Shown here: positions 10,201 to 25,200 of the stretch, piece after piece
How the letters are laid out: every line of letters starts with the position of its first letter
Numbering within the stretch: position 1 is the stretch's first letter
Assembly: GCA_963170055.1 (NCBI GenBank)
Contig: CAUJGJ010000242.1
Span: 4,733,359-4,797,358 of the forward strand
Direction of reading: 5' to 3'
DNA: 64,000 nucleotides
From: Halisarca cf. caerulea
Taxonomy: Eukaryota > Porifera > Demospongiae > Chondrillida > Halisarcidae
The notes under the pieces: model-generated
What the model was told of the DNA's origin: nothing
Seen by the model: only the letters and a program-made list of their open reading frames with translations
The model's database searches: none
Program-made: the position numbers and the translations under genes

Positions 10201-13200
10201 TGTGAGAGATACATCTGGTCCTCTCATTAGCAGTTTCAATTTTGATGTCAATGTTGGACTCCTCACCCTGGTTTACCCAGAGGAAGTGAACACTAGCAGT
10301 CTGGATCCTACTTACATCACGATCCAGTCGGCCTCCAATGGAACCGGATCCAGCCAAGTGACATTGACCGGAGGCACCAACAACAACACCAACCTCAGTG
10401 ACACTGTCTTCATCGTACTCCTACCAGAGGATTTGAATAGGATCAAGGCTCTCACTGGATTGGCTGTCTCCAATCTGACAACCTTCCTGTCGCTAGGGTC
10501 ACCAACGTTGAAAGATGCCTACGGAAACGATGTCGTGGAGGTAGAATCTACCAATGGAATAATGGTTGACATTTTTGTTCCCGACACAACACCACCCATA
10601 CTGGAGAGCTTTGAGCTCAGAGCTGGACCCAACAAGTCACTGATAGTGGCTATCATTTACGATGAAACAGTGATGGCATCAACTCTCGATCCGACTTCTT
10701 TCACTATCTACGATGACAACGGTAATGTGGTCAATGTTACCGGTACTTCGTCCAATGTTAACTCAAATGTGATCGAAATTACCGTAACAGATCAGGTTCT
10801 GGAACTGATACGATCAATGTACCCTCTGGGAGTGGATTCCACCCTAACCTTCCTCAATGCGTCAGCGAGCTCTGCCCAGGACATGGTGGGGTTGTATGCC
10901 AATGCTTTCACAAGAGTGCCCGGTGGTAACTTCACAGCTGACTTGGAACCTCCCACTGCGACTTCGTTCACACTGGACTTGAACATGGGAACTCTGGCCA
11001 TCACTTTTGATGACGATATCGACATTTCCGACTTCAATGCAACGGAAATTGTGATCCAGTCCACTGCCACCACTGGAGGTGTTGAGAGGGGACTAACAGG
11101 ATTCAACTCCACCTCAGATGATGGTATGGTCCTGACAGTCACCCTCACAGAAGAAGACCTTGATGCCCTCAAGTTGGACACCTCTCTTGCTGTGGACAGC
11201 ACTACCACCTTCTTGTCCTTTGGTGCAATCGGGATTGAAGATGACGGTGGAAACATTGCCCGTGAAGTTGATGCCAACAATGCTCTGTCGAATGTGACCT
11301 TTATCCCTGACACAGCACAGCCGAATCTCAGATCCTTCAACTTGGATCTCGACTCAAGTAGCATAACACTGACATTCGATGAGCCCATGAACTCAAGCAC
11401 GTACTTTGGAGCTGGTGTGTTTTTGGCCGATTCTGCTAGTGCTAATCCAGCTTACGTCCAGCTCACAGGGTCAACCCTCATCATGCCCATTGCCAATGGA
11501 CGCACACACACTCTCACACTGACCAACAACATCCAAGACATCTCTGTCAGCAGAGCCGGCGGGGGCCTCTCCACCAGCTACATGTACATCTTCAACAGTG
11601 CTATGGAGGACATGAGCGGCAACCCTGTCTTCCTCATTCAACCCATCAACGCGATACAGGCGGCCAATTTCACTCCGGACACTTCTCCACCTTTCCTAGA
11701 TGCCTTTACTCTCGATCTGGATCGTGGCAGATTTGTGTACGTTTTCTCGGAATTTGTGCGCACTACTACAACCAGGAACATTTTCACCCTCACCAGCTCA
11801 ACAATGGCACCCACTCTGAATCTCACTCTTACGAATGGCTTTGTTAACAACAACGGAGCATCTGATGATATCGATGTCGCATCAGCCGATGAGGACCAGC
11901 TGAAACTACTTGGACTCTGCCTTCAGAATTCCAGCGACTGCTTTGTCTCTCACCCGGCCAACATCACAACAGACAGTGCCGGTTTGTTGAATGACGAGCT
12001 TGCAGTGTCCAATGGTTTGCCAGTGAATGTTATTCCTGACAGTCAGCCTCCAGCTCTGTCCTCATTTTCCGAGTTCAACTTGATGGACGGCTACATTGTG
12101 TTGTCCTTCAACGAACCAGTGAACAGCTCCACACTGAACTCGTCTCTCATCACTTTTCAGAGTGTCAATGACAACACACCTCTTGCGTCTGTCAACCTGA
12201 CTGGCGGCTTCACTGCTGATGAGCTCACAAGAACTGTTAGAGTGAACCTGACGGAGGACGATGTTGACAGCATCAAGAGCTCCCCGTATGTGTGTGCGAG
12301 ACGTTTCAACTGCTACATTGCTCTGGAGGCAGGTGCCATCAAGGATGCCTCTGGCAACTCATTTGCTCAACTGGTGGGGATGAATGCAGTCATTGCAGCT
12401 TCCTTTGTGCTGGATCGCACCAACCCAGTGCTGGAGAACTACACGCTGGACTTGAACAATGGCACCATCACTCTCTCCTTCAATGAGCCCGTTAACCCGG
12501 ACAACCTTGTCCCTACTGCAGCCACTTTCTTCTCTGAGAGGGTTAACATTCCTGGATCCACTCTGAACGTTTCTCTCACTGGTGGTTCAACTGGTGGGCA
12601 AGGGCCGGGATCGGAGATTGTGGTGTACCTGAGTGACAGTGATCTCGATCAGCTCAAACTCACAGACAACCTCACCACAAGTACTGATGACACTTTTTTT
12701 GCCTTCACCAGCGATTTCATCACAGATGCAGCTCATCCTGGTGACCCTGGAGAAAATCCAGTTGTGGAGATTTTCTCTAATTCATCTGAAAAGGCCTCCG
12801 GATTCATCCCAGACACAACTCCACCACAGCTGGCAGAGTTTCAACTTGACTTGAACGAGGATACCTTGATTCTTGTGTTTGATGAACCCGTCCGTCTCTC
12901 CACCATTGTCGATTTTGGCAACTTTGCTCTCTTCTCGAGGGGCATGCCTCCGTCTGCAGCTCAGTCTTTGACCGGTGGAACCGTCCTCACCACCGGTGTG
13001 GGTAGCCGAACCGTGCGGATCCTGATGACCAAGGGTGATGTTGAGCAGCTGAAAATGTTGGGCATGATTGGGAACACCATCAGTGACACCTACCTCACCA
13101 TCAAGAACAACACGCTGGACGACATGGCAGGCAATGGTCTCATTGGAGTCGAGAGGTTCCAGGCATCTAGAGTCATTGATGATGCCTCTCGCCCGATGTT

Positions 13201-16200
13201 GCTCAACTTCACGCTTGACCACAACACTGGGCACCTCAATCTCTACTTTGACGATCTCATGAATGTGACCATGTTTGACTCCACTGCATTCCGGATCCAG
13301 AATGCCATCCGACGCGTGGGTGGTGACTCCAACTACTACACTCTGATGTCCTCAACTCTTGTGACCACCAACAACAGTTACAACCTCACTGTTCAGTTGT
13401 CGGATGATGATTTCTACGAGGTTAAGAGCCGTAGAATGTTGGCCCGGTCTCCAGCCCAAGCCTACCTCACGATGCAAGCCTTTGCTTTGGACGACGTTGA
13501 TGGAATCGATGTCCTCGCCATCACTGATGGAAAAGCCCTGAAGGCACTCGAAATCACAACTGACAACCTGTCCCCAAATGTCAGCTACTTTGACTTTGAC
13601 GTTGACAATGGAGTGTTGAACATCACCTTCTCTGACTTTGTTGATCACACAAACGTCAACTACTCTGATATTTACATTCAGGATTCATCACCAGCCTCCT
13701 CGGCCGCCACACGCATTGCACTCACTGGAGGAACTGCAGATGTTGGGGACAACAAGAGAACGCTTGTCGTCAACCTCCTGAAAGCGGACCTGAACAGAAT
13801 CAAGGAGCAACTCACTCTGGCCACAACTGCAGCCAACACCTTCCTGTCAATCGAGAGTGCATCTGTGCTTGATTTTTTTGACAATCCGCTAATCGGTTTG
13901 TCAGACGGAATGGCCATCAATGTGAGGAATTTCATCAATGATTCTTCACCCGTTGAGCTAGAAGAGTTCACGTTTGATCTCAATTCCGGTGAGCTGACGT
14001 TGACCTTGAGTGAAGTAGTCAACATGACTCTGTTTGACGTGACAGCCATCACGATTCAGGGGGAGGAGAACATCACGGACTCTGCTCTCTCGTACCGGTT
14101 GACTGGTAACGCTGGCATCCAATACGGCACTACCGACCCCAGCATGGTACGGATAACACTCACCAACACAGACCTGAACGAGATCAAAGCCTTGCCCAAC
14201 GTGGCCACCACAGTGGGTAACACTTACATCACACTTGCCGATACCCTTGTGGAGGATTTGAGCGGGAACCCTACACAAGCCATCTTCAACTCTTCTGCCC
14301 AGCGTGCTAGGGTGTTTGTGAATGACGTAACTCCCCCTCAGATTGCCATGTATGAATTCGATCTGAACACTGGCAATCTTCTTTTGACATTCAATGAAAC
14401 CGTGGACACGGGAGCGTTCCTTGTTGCCAACGTCACACTGAGTGATCAGGTGGTTCCTGTACAACAGTATACACTCACAGGAGGGACTTTCCCCACATCC
14501 CCATCGCCTGTGTTGAATCTGACGCTGAGTGATTCCGATCTGAACAAGATTAAGCAAATGCAGCGAATTGCAGTGAACAGTGACGTCAATTCCGTCAGCA
14601 TCACAGTACCCAATGGTTTCATTCTCGACATGGCGGGACAGTCTGCAGTTGGCGTCTCTCAGCTGCCGGCAGACATCTTCACGGACGACACATCTGAGCC
14701 TCAGTTGGATGGCTTCACTCTGGACCTTGATAGGGGTGTTCTGAGTCTGACTTTTTCTGAGACGATTCGCGGGAGTTCTCTTGACTTATCGCAGTTTACT
14801 CTGCAAAATGCACCCACTGCTTCTGGCTCAACAGCCAGTACCACCTTCCCACAGTCGAGCACAACTGACAATGACCAAGTTCTGGACATCACTCTCTCAA
14901 AGGACGACTTCACAGCAGTTCAGTTGGCAAGGAACCTTGGAACGATGCCCACTGACACATTTATCACGTACACCAATGGATCTGCCTCCGACATGGCTGG
15001 TAATGGTATCGTTGGCATACAGACGGGTGTGATGGGGGGTGTGGTTGAGGACGAGAATTCCCCGTACCTCGAAGACTTTGATCTCAATCTCGGCACAGGT
15101 ACGCTCACACTGATCTTCTCTGAGGCTGTTGAGGTTGCCTTTCTCGATGTGACGCTGATTTCCCTTCATAACTCAACCAACAACTCAGCTAGTGCGTACC
15201 AGCTCACGTCCACCAGTGTTGTAGTGAGCTCCGAGAACCACACTGTGGACATCCAGCTGGGAATCACTGATGCCAATGCTCTGAAGCAGGACCCTTTCCT
15301 CGCCACGCTAGCCTCCGGAAACGACACCTTTATCTCTTTCCCGGCTCGTCTTGTCAATGACATTGCTGACAACAGGGTGGTCTCAGTCTTGTCCACTGCT
15401 GCCAAACAGGTTCGTAACTTTGTTCCTGACAATGTCGGCCCTATCCTCACCAACTTCACCCTGGATGTGAACCAAGGTCATCTTCTTCTGACTTTTGACG
15501 AAGCTGTGAACGAATCTTCACTTTTGTTGTCTCGGGCGACAATTCTTGCCTCCCCCGGCTCCACCATCACTGTCACCCTCACTGATGACAGCAACACTGT
15601 TCTACCCAGCGGAGATCCCATAGTTGTGAAGGCAGTGCTGGGTCCTAATGATCTTGACAACATCAAAGTAGAGGCTCTTGGGTGGAATGTCAGCAACACT
15701 TACATATCCGTCCAACTTGGCGTGATCCAGGACCTGTTTGGAAATGATGCTTTTGAAATCACAGCATCCAATGCCATTCAGGCCGACAGTGTTCTCATGG
15801 ACATGATAAATCCCACTTTACTCGCATTTGATTTTGATCTCGATTCTGGAACTGTCTTGATGTCATTTGATGAGGCTGTGGATCTGTCCACATTTAACAT
15901 CTCCCACTTCACCTTCCTCAACGACGCACAGGACACGGGAAACAGGACGACCATTTCCGAGAACACTGCAAACGTTTTCCTCAATACCTCCGATCCCCTT
16001 CCAAAGAGAAATGTGTACATTCTCATGGACAACCCTGACCTGAATGAGTTCAAGCGCCGTCTTGTTTGCCGGGATAACAGCTCATGTTTCCTCATCTTCC
16101 CCGCAACAGCAGTGAACGACTATGCCAACCTTCCCCTCAACCCACGACTGGTAGCCCTCCAAGATGGCTCCCAACCTGTCAATGAGGTGACACCGGACAC

Positions 16201-19200
16201 AACAAACCCGCAATTGGTTCAGTTCACTCACTTCGATCTGGACAGTGGTCTGGTCGTACTCAGCTTCAGCGAGACAATTGATTTTGGCTCTGTTGACTAC
16301 AGCCACCTCACTCTCTCCAGTCGCTACAACAATGTAGCCACAACCAGAACGATCAACTTCACCAATGGGATTTCGCTCAATGACGACAATTACGACTACT
16401 TGAGATTCATGCTGGTTGAGGATGACATCTTCAGCATCAAGATGTTCAGGTCGATTTGCAGGACGGACATTCAGTGTTGGATGCAACTCACCAACAACAC
16501 GCTGGTGGACATGTTCGGCAACCCTGTGGAAACGCTGGGATTTTTACCAGCTTTTGATGCCAACTTTCACTCCCAGAACCACTCAGATGATGTGACATCA
16601 CCCGAACTTGAATCTTATGAGCTAGATCTCAACAGAGGGAAAATATTCTTTACTTTCAATGAACCTGTTGATCACACCACATTTCAGCCAAATCAGATCA
16701 CATTCCAAGATGCAGAAAATGGTACCGTCTTTGTGAACATGGATGCCGGTAGTGTTGTCACTTCGATGTTCTCCCAAGTCATCGAGTTCGACATTGACAA
16801 CGATCCCAGGAATGATCCCACCGACCTTGTTGAGCTGAAGGGCGAGCGAAGAGTAGCAACGTCTTTGGCTGACACATATCTCAGCTATTCATCGACATTT
16901 GTTTTTGACACTTCAATTGCTACCTTGTCGGCGGGAAACCCCATCGTTCCCCGAAACATCTCAATGGGTCTTCAGGTCAGCAACTACACTGGGGACATGA
17001 CTCCACCAATGCTTGAGGCCTTTCGGCTGCTGGACCTCCGCAGTGAGATGGGCGTACTTGTGTTTGCCTTTGACGAACCTGTCGCTAATGAGACTTTTGT
17101 TGCCGAGGGCTTCTATCTCCAAGGCAACGCCATGATGGGTCCAAATTTCCCCCTGACTGGAGGCGTCATTGAGTACTTCACAACTGACAAAACAGAGATC
17201 AGGATTACTCTGAACAGCGATGATCTTAGCACCCTCAAACTGGCCACTAGTATTGGTACGGGCAGCTCTGACAGTTACGCCTTCATTGATGCTGGAGCCA
17301 TTCAGGACACCTCGTTCAACAACGTCACTGCTCTGCCCTCCAACATGTCCTACAGGGTTGAAACTTACGAGGGCGACAACACTAACCCACAGCTCCTCAA
17401 TTTCACACTAGATCTTGATAGCGGTGAGGTTGTGATGACCTTTGATGACGTGATGGACGGAAGCTCTCTTGATCCGAGAGACATTGCCTTCCAAAAAGCT
17501 TTCAATGATAGCACAGTTCGCTATCAGTTGACAGGACCATCACGATCAGCCCTATCAGGGTTGGTCAGCAATGGGTATGTGATCACGTTCAACTTAACCA
17601 TCAACGATCTTGATGGTATCAAAGCTGTCAGAGATCTGGCAACGACTGTGAATGACACTTTCATTGATCTGGCCGCGACCAGTATCAGTGATATTGCTGG
17701 TCAGGACGTGATAGCAGTGACTCCGGTTGCGGCTTTGCAAGCGAGTCAAGTCTACCCCGACATCACATCCCCAGAGCTTCTCTCCTTTACGTTCAATCTC
17801 GGTGATGGAACCATCGTGCTGTCGTTTACAGAAGCCATCGAACCAAACAACATCCGCTTGTCTGAGATATCACTGCAGAACACCTCAAATAGCTCAATGG
17901 ACCCGACCGGCTCACACGTTCTCCAGTCTGCCACTCTCAACAGCATGCTTCCCACATCTCTGCTCATTCTCACCCTCAGTCGTGGGGACATCAACACCAT
18001 TAAGGCACTGGACACCATCGGGACCAACTATAGTGACACGTTCCTTGTGTTGAGCATGGATGCGTTCGCAGATGTATTTGGCAACAAAATTGTCCCACAC
18101 ACCACCGAAAGAGCCTTCCCAGCTTCTGTCTTCACTCGCGATGTTACCCCGCCCACTCTGCTGAATTACATTTTCGATCTCAATTCGGGTGTGATCACAT
18201 TCAATTTTTCTGAATCAGTGGATGTTCCTGCAATCGTGTACACAGGTTTCACCATCCGAAGTGCTCAAGGATTGCCTGCAACCACATATCCCCTGCGTGG
18301 GGGAAGTCCTCTGGTGGATTCCGGAGCTGTCATTCCTGTAGCTCTCACTGATGACGATCTGAATGCCATCAAGGCGATGACCACACTTGCGTTTGACCGG
18401 GACTCCACCTATCTTTCCATTGACTTCAATGCCTTCAATGACACGGCGGGCATTTTTGGCAATCCGATAAACCCAGCTGCAGCAGTTAGACCGTCCCAAT
18501 ACATTCCTGACACTAACTCGCCTCAGATTGACAGTTTCGACTTCCATTTGGGAAATGGGATTGTGACTCTGTACTTCAATGAAACGGTGGATCCGGGCAC
18601 ATTTGACCCACTCAGTCTTGTCATCCAGAGCTCCCCTCAGTCAGCTGTGTACTCCAGGCAGCTGACTGGAGGCACTGTGCGGACGTTTGCCCCGGGAGTG
18701 ACAGTGGAGTTTGAAATGGTGCAAGAAGATCTCGACTTCCTCAAGACCAGAATCGGTTTTGCAACTGCCATTGGTGACACCTACTTTTCTGGCAACTCGA
18801 CAGCTATCAACGACACCGCAGCCAACCCTATGGTTGAAATACCACCTAATAGCGGAGTAATTGCCGGGAATTTCACTGGGGATTTTGTCCCTCCCACTCT
18901 CAGCAATTTTACACTGGATCTGAACAGCGGAGAGGTTTACCTGACCTTCAGCGAAGTGGTTATGTCATCTTCACTCGTTGTGTCGTCATTCACGTTGCAA
19001 GATGACCCCACCTCACCGGTTGATATGATTCAAATTGTTGCACGATCCTTTGACCCGCCCAACGCAGACACACACCTCATCACTGTTTTCCTCACCGAGG
19101 ATAAGTTGAATGAGATCAAGGCGTCTGATACCCTAGCGGTTTTGAAGCTAAGAACCTACATGTCTGTTGCCATGGGAGCAGTGACTGATCTGGCCAACAA

Positions 19201-22200
19201 TGTAATTGTTACCGTGCCAACATCAGCAGCTGTTGAAGGTACTGTATCGGCTGACATCACAGATCCGGAATTGATCGATTTCGATATCATTTTGATCGAA
19301 GAACCCATGATGATCATCCTGTATTTCAACGAGACCATTGATATTGACACTTTGGATCTCAGCATGTTTACACTCACAGATGGAATCACTGTCATCGCTA
19401 CACTGAACGGTACATATGAGATGGTGAATTCACCAACTGTCAGCATCAACGTGACATCCGGGTTTCTTGATACAGTGAGAATGGCTGCATTGTCCAATCC
19501 CCAAATCCCTTTCTTCATCGATGTGCAAATGGCCGCTGTGTATGACCAGTCCAACAACTCTCTTGTGGCTCAAGCTAACATCACCACTCGCACACGAAAT
19601 GTGGATTTGTCTCCACCGGTACTCACGAGTGTCATCTTTGATCTGGACAATGGTGTTCTGTCGCTGAGTTTCGCGAATGAAATCCTTCGCAACGAAACAA
19701 TCATGTCTGATCTTGTGCATCTGCAGAACAGTCGTTCCACTCCCACAGCCAACCTCACCACTCTGCGTGCCACTGCCAGCCTCGCAGGCATGGACACGAT
19801 CCAGATAACTCTACCAGTGGAAGACTTGAACGACATCAAGAGGAATCCCGATTTCGGTACCACCAGCTCAAACACATTCGTTTTCCATGATGAAATGGTG
19901 GTGTGCGACATGGCCAACAACTGTGCCGAGATGCTGTCCAGTGGATTTGCAGTCACGGCCACCATACTCCCTGACCTCACCCGACCGGCGCTTCAGTATT
20001 TCGATCTCAATGCCACATCAGGCGTCATCGAGTTGTGTTACGACGAGCCCCTGAACGTCACCACTGCAGATGGTAGGGAGCTGTACTTGCAGGACAGCAT
20101 GAACTACCTTCTTGGCAGACATATTGTTTCGTTGGAGCCGATTGTTCTTGTCAGTGATGTATCCGACGGGATTTACGAGTGTGTCTCCTTCAACATGACG
20201 ACATTCTTCACAACAGTCAGAGCAAGATCGGGACTGGCCACCAACTACGGCAACACCTTCCTCTCCCTCACATCTGGATTCATTCAAGACATGGCTGGAC
20301 TATTCACCGAGGAGGTGCGCAGAAAGAGTGCTGCAGCAGTGAGGAGACTGACTGTTGATATCGAGAGACCGGAAACTGTGTCTGCAACTCTGAACCTCAC
20401 CACGGGTTATCTGACCTTCACCTTCGACAAGGCTGTTGACCACACCACATTCAACACCACCGTGATCACACTGGTCAACGACACCATGTCGGGATCACGT
20501 TTTGATTTGAGCTCTCCGTCACTTGTTTCAATGGCCAACTCGATTGAAGTCATCATTGCTATCAATGATAGCGATCTCAATCAGATCAAATCAAGCACAT
20601 TGTGCGATTTCGGAATGTCAAACTGCTATGTAGCATTTCCCAGCAATCTTGTGGTGGACACAAACGCAAGCTTTGTGGTGGGACGACCTGAGTCCAACCC
20701 CCTGCCAACCGCAGTTGAACCCGACATTGCTGGACCTGTGCTTGTATCTTTTGATGCGATTAACTTTGTCAATTCAACACTCACTCTCTCATTTGACGAG
20801 CCCTTGTTGGATACCCACTTCGACGCTACTCAACTCACCATCTACGATTTTGTGAATTCTCCACAAGAGATGCGTACGTTTGTGGGACACTACTCGTTCA
20901 CCATCACTGGCCAGCAGGTCGTGTTTGTGATGGATCCACTTGACATTCAAGCCCTCCAAGGTAATCTCGACCTCTGTGTCAGCAAGGGGACCTGTTACCT
21001 TGGTTTGACTTCAGGTTTTGTCCGCGATCTGAATGGGAATGGGAATGTGCCCACTGCTGTGTACATCCCACCAAATTCATACTCGGATGACGCCATCCCT
21101 CCGACTTTGGACTCCTTTGATCTTGACATGGACGAGGGGATTCTGACACTGGACTTCAGCGAACCAGTGAGTGGAACTGACCTGCAGATCAACCAGATAC
21201 AGATACAGGCCGACATGAACGTACTCCCCTCTGACACCAACAACTACTACCAACTCACAACAGCCACATTGAACTCCTCAGATCCAAGCAGCATGCTGGT
21301 GTACCTCCTGTCAGAGACTGACTTCAGCAGCTTGAAGACCAGCCAGTTTGCTAAGAGTTTGAATGACACCTATCTCATGGTTATGGCGGGTGCTACCCAG
21401 GATACAGCGGGGAATGATCTGTTAGGGACAACCTTACAGGTCAATAACTACATTGACGACACCAGTGCTCCAGTGATCGACAGCTTCACGTTTGATGCCA
21501 ACGACAACGAACTTGTTGTCACTTTTGACGAGCCAGTTCTTCTGTCTTCTCTGAATGTGACCGGAATCACTCTTGATCTGAGCAGCACTCCCTCCATCTC
21601 GGCAGTCACATTGTCAGGAGGAAACGTGACCAATGTTGCTATGGGATACTCAACTGTTGCCATCATCCAGCTGATTAGGGCAGATGTCGCTGTCATTGAA
21701 TTGAACAAGGATTTCGGCACCACTGAGAACAACACTTACCTCTCGATCGCTGCGGGATCCGTTATCGACACAGCTGATATCTACAACAACAACTCACAGC
21801 TGATACGTGCCGCTACCGTCTACCCCGACACCATCAGACCAGAATTGATGAGTTTTACATTTGAGATTCAAAATGGCCGCCTCAACCTTGTATTTGATGA
21901 TGTTGTAAATGCAAGTACGTTTGATGCAACAGCCTTCGCAATGCAGTCTGCCAGACGCTCTGTAGCAGGAGCTGTTGTGCAGTTTACAGCTGACAGCAAC
22001 ACTAGCAGCTCGGATGGATATGACATCGTTGTTCAGCTGTCCATTCCGGACCAGATTGCCGTCAGGGAGAATGTGAGGGTGGGGAATGATGAGCCGACAA
22101 CGTGGATCACGATGCAAGCATTTGCAATTGATGATGTGTTTGGAAAGGATGTGTTGGCTGTGACAGACGGCAAGGCTCTGCAGGCCTCGTTTGTGGAACA

Positions 22201-25200
22201 AGACCGAGAATCTCCAGATTTTGTTGAAGCTGTTCTTGACCTGAACAAGGGTTCCTTGATTCTCACCCTCACCGATCTCCTCTCCCCCTCCACCCTCACT
22301 CCTCACTGCCTCATGTTGGACGGTAACACCTTATCGGGTGGCGTACCAACAAGACTCTCTGATGGCGTATCCATCGAGTTGATGCTGTCCACTGCTGACA
22401 TCGACTTCCTTCTGTTTAGCAGTGGAGCTGACTTTGCTGGAGGTAACATCACCTTTGCTGCGACTGCTGGCTATGTCAGTGATCTTTCGGACAATCCAGC
22501 TCTGAAGGTCAATGCAACTCTTCTGGCGAGGATTATTCCAGATGAAACTGGACCACTCGTGGAGTCCTGGAGCCTGGACATGAACCAGGGCACACTGAAT
22601 CTCTCCCTCAACGAACCAGGACTGACATCTCCCTTCGACCCTACCTTCATCACAATTCAGGCCTTCCAGAACTCCTCCAGCATTCTGACAAACATGTACC
22701 AATTGAAGTCCTCTACTGTTATGTCTGGCGACTCGAGACAGTTTGTTATCAATCTCTCGGGAGAGGACCTCGATGCCTTGCAAATTGATATGACTGTTGC
22801 TACCAGCCGGCTTGACAGCTATCTATCAATTGACGGTCCAGTGTTGATGGATGTCTTCAATAACTCGATCCAGAACATTTCTTCAGGAGCCGGCCTTCAA
22901 GTGAGGTCATTTACCCGTGATACAACCCCACCTCAGCTGTCTTCCTTCGATCTCGACATGAATGTAGGTGTCCTAACTCTCTCCTTCACTGAGGCTGTGA
23001 TGATTATGAATGTCAGTGGGTTGAGGCTTCAGAACGAAGTGAACTCCATGTCGACAACTATTGAGTTAGTAACACTCTCTGACAGTGTTGTGTCCGCGTC
23101 ACCAGCTTCGATCCACGTGGTCACTTTGGGGAATTTGGACCTCGAGAATCTCCAGCTGAATGACAACCTAGCAGTCAGTAACACGACAACTTTCATCTAT
23201 GTCGACACCGCAGCTGCTACCGACACGGCCTCCACGGGTATAGTCAGCAACGTATATCCAGTGTCCATGTACACCGCAGACACACGGGATCCAACGCTGG
23301 TGTCATACTCACTCGATCTGGACTCCGGAGTACTCAACATGACGTTCAGTGAAGTCGTGAGGATCCAGTCATTCAACTCGTCTCTGTTCAGTTTTTCTGC
23401 ATCTGGTTCATCAGCTGCTCTCAACGACAGCTCAATTGACAGCTCAGATGCCTCCACGGTCGACATAACACTGTCTTTTGATGATTTGAACGGAATCAAG
23501 GAAGTTGTCTACAGCAGTGGTGGAACTGTTCTGTTGGAGGTAGCCGCAGGTGCGGTTGACGACATGGCTGGCAACCCAGTTATGAACACATCCAGGTTTT
23601 CTCCCATGGTCTATGTGCCTGACATCACTCGGCCACGTGTTGTCACTTTCAACCTCGACACAAGTACGAGATTGATAGAGCTGATTTTTGATGAATATGT
23701 GGAGCATTTGTCCTTTGACGTCACCACAGTCATGCTGGCTGAGAATCGCACCGTTGGTGTGGGCGGGTTTGTGGGGCTCACACTTGCTAGCAACGTCACC
23801 AGTGTCAGGGGCGAGAAGGTGACCCTTGAAATTGGCTACACGGATTTCATCTCCATCTCCAGCAAACCACCCCTCGGCTCTGAAGCAAATTCCACCTTCC
23901 TTGTACTTGGAAGCGAAGCAACAAGAGATTTGGCAGGAAATCCATCTTATCCAATCAGACAGTTTGAAGCTCTTGCTGTGAATCAGCTGACACCTGACCA
24001 GGACAGCCCACAACTTATTTCATTTGAACTTGATTTCGATCAGGGGGCTTTATTGCTGACATTCAATGAGATCATTAACGATATTGGATTTGATGCCACC
24101 GGTCTCACTTTTTACAGTACCCAGACGCCACAGAGCGGACGTTTGATGCATACGCTCAGTTCCACCAGTACTGGAGCCATCTACGGTGCCAACCGCATCA
24201 ATGTTGCCGTCACCTTGTCAGTGGAGGACCACAATGACATCACACGCATGCGAGGTCTAGCGGAGGCAGGGAATGTCACCCACCTCACTATCGAGCCAAA
24301 GACCATCATCGATCCGTCGAAAAACCCCGTAATGGAGATTTTCTCCACAATGGCTCTCCCTGGTAATGTCCTTCCAGACTCCTCTAGACCGATGTTGACC
24401 AATTTCTCCTTCAACCTTGATTCTGGTGAAGTGACATTGACCTTTAACGAAACCATTGAACCCGACACTGCAGATGTGCTGGGCATGTACCTCTACAGAG
24501 ACCCACTGTCGTCGGCTCCCAATGTGCAGCTCAATGGATCCATTTCCACCACCACAAGGGGCCTGACTGTCACTGTGAGGATAAATGAAGACATCGTCAA
24601 TCGCATGAAAGGCGACGGAATCTGCTCCACCAATACCACCTGCTATGTTGCTATCCTCGCGACAGCCGTCAACGACACTTTTGACAATCAGGTGATACCG
24701 GTATCGGCTGAAGATTCCATCATTGTAGCCGGCTTCACTCCAGACATCACTTCACCCACTTTGTCCTCTTTCACTGAACTGGACCTCAATACTGGTCTCC
24801 TGACCCTCAGCTTTTCTGAGACTGTCATCCAGTCATCTTTTGACCTGCAGAAATTAACACTTCAGGACAATTTTGGTCAGCCATTGGCAGTACAGTCTGT
24901 GTTCACTCTTACGGAGGGTCACCTTGTTACCATGGTGAACAGTGATGTCATCACCATTCAATTGGGTGAAAATGATTTGAATTCCATCAAGGCTGATGAG
25001 GACCTCTGCACCAATGCATTCCGATGTTGGATAAAGATTGCCAACGGTTTTGCTGAAGACATTGCTGGCCTCCCTGTTGTTTCCATTGGGAACGTCTCGT
25101 CCATCATCCAAGCAGTGGGGACCGATTTGCAGAGCTTCATTCCAGACACAACGCGTCCCAATTTGACAATGTTTGAAATTGACATGGAAGCCGGAACTGT

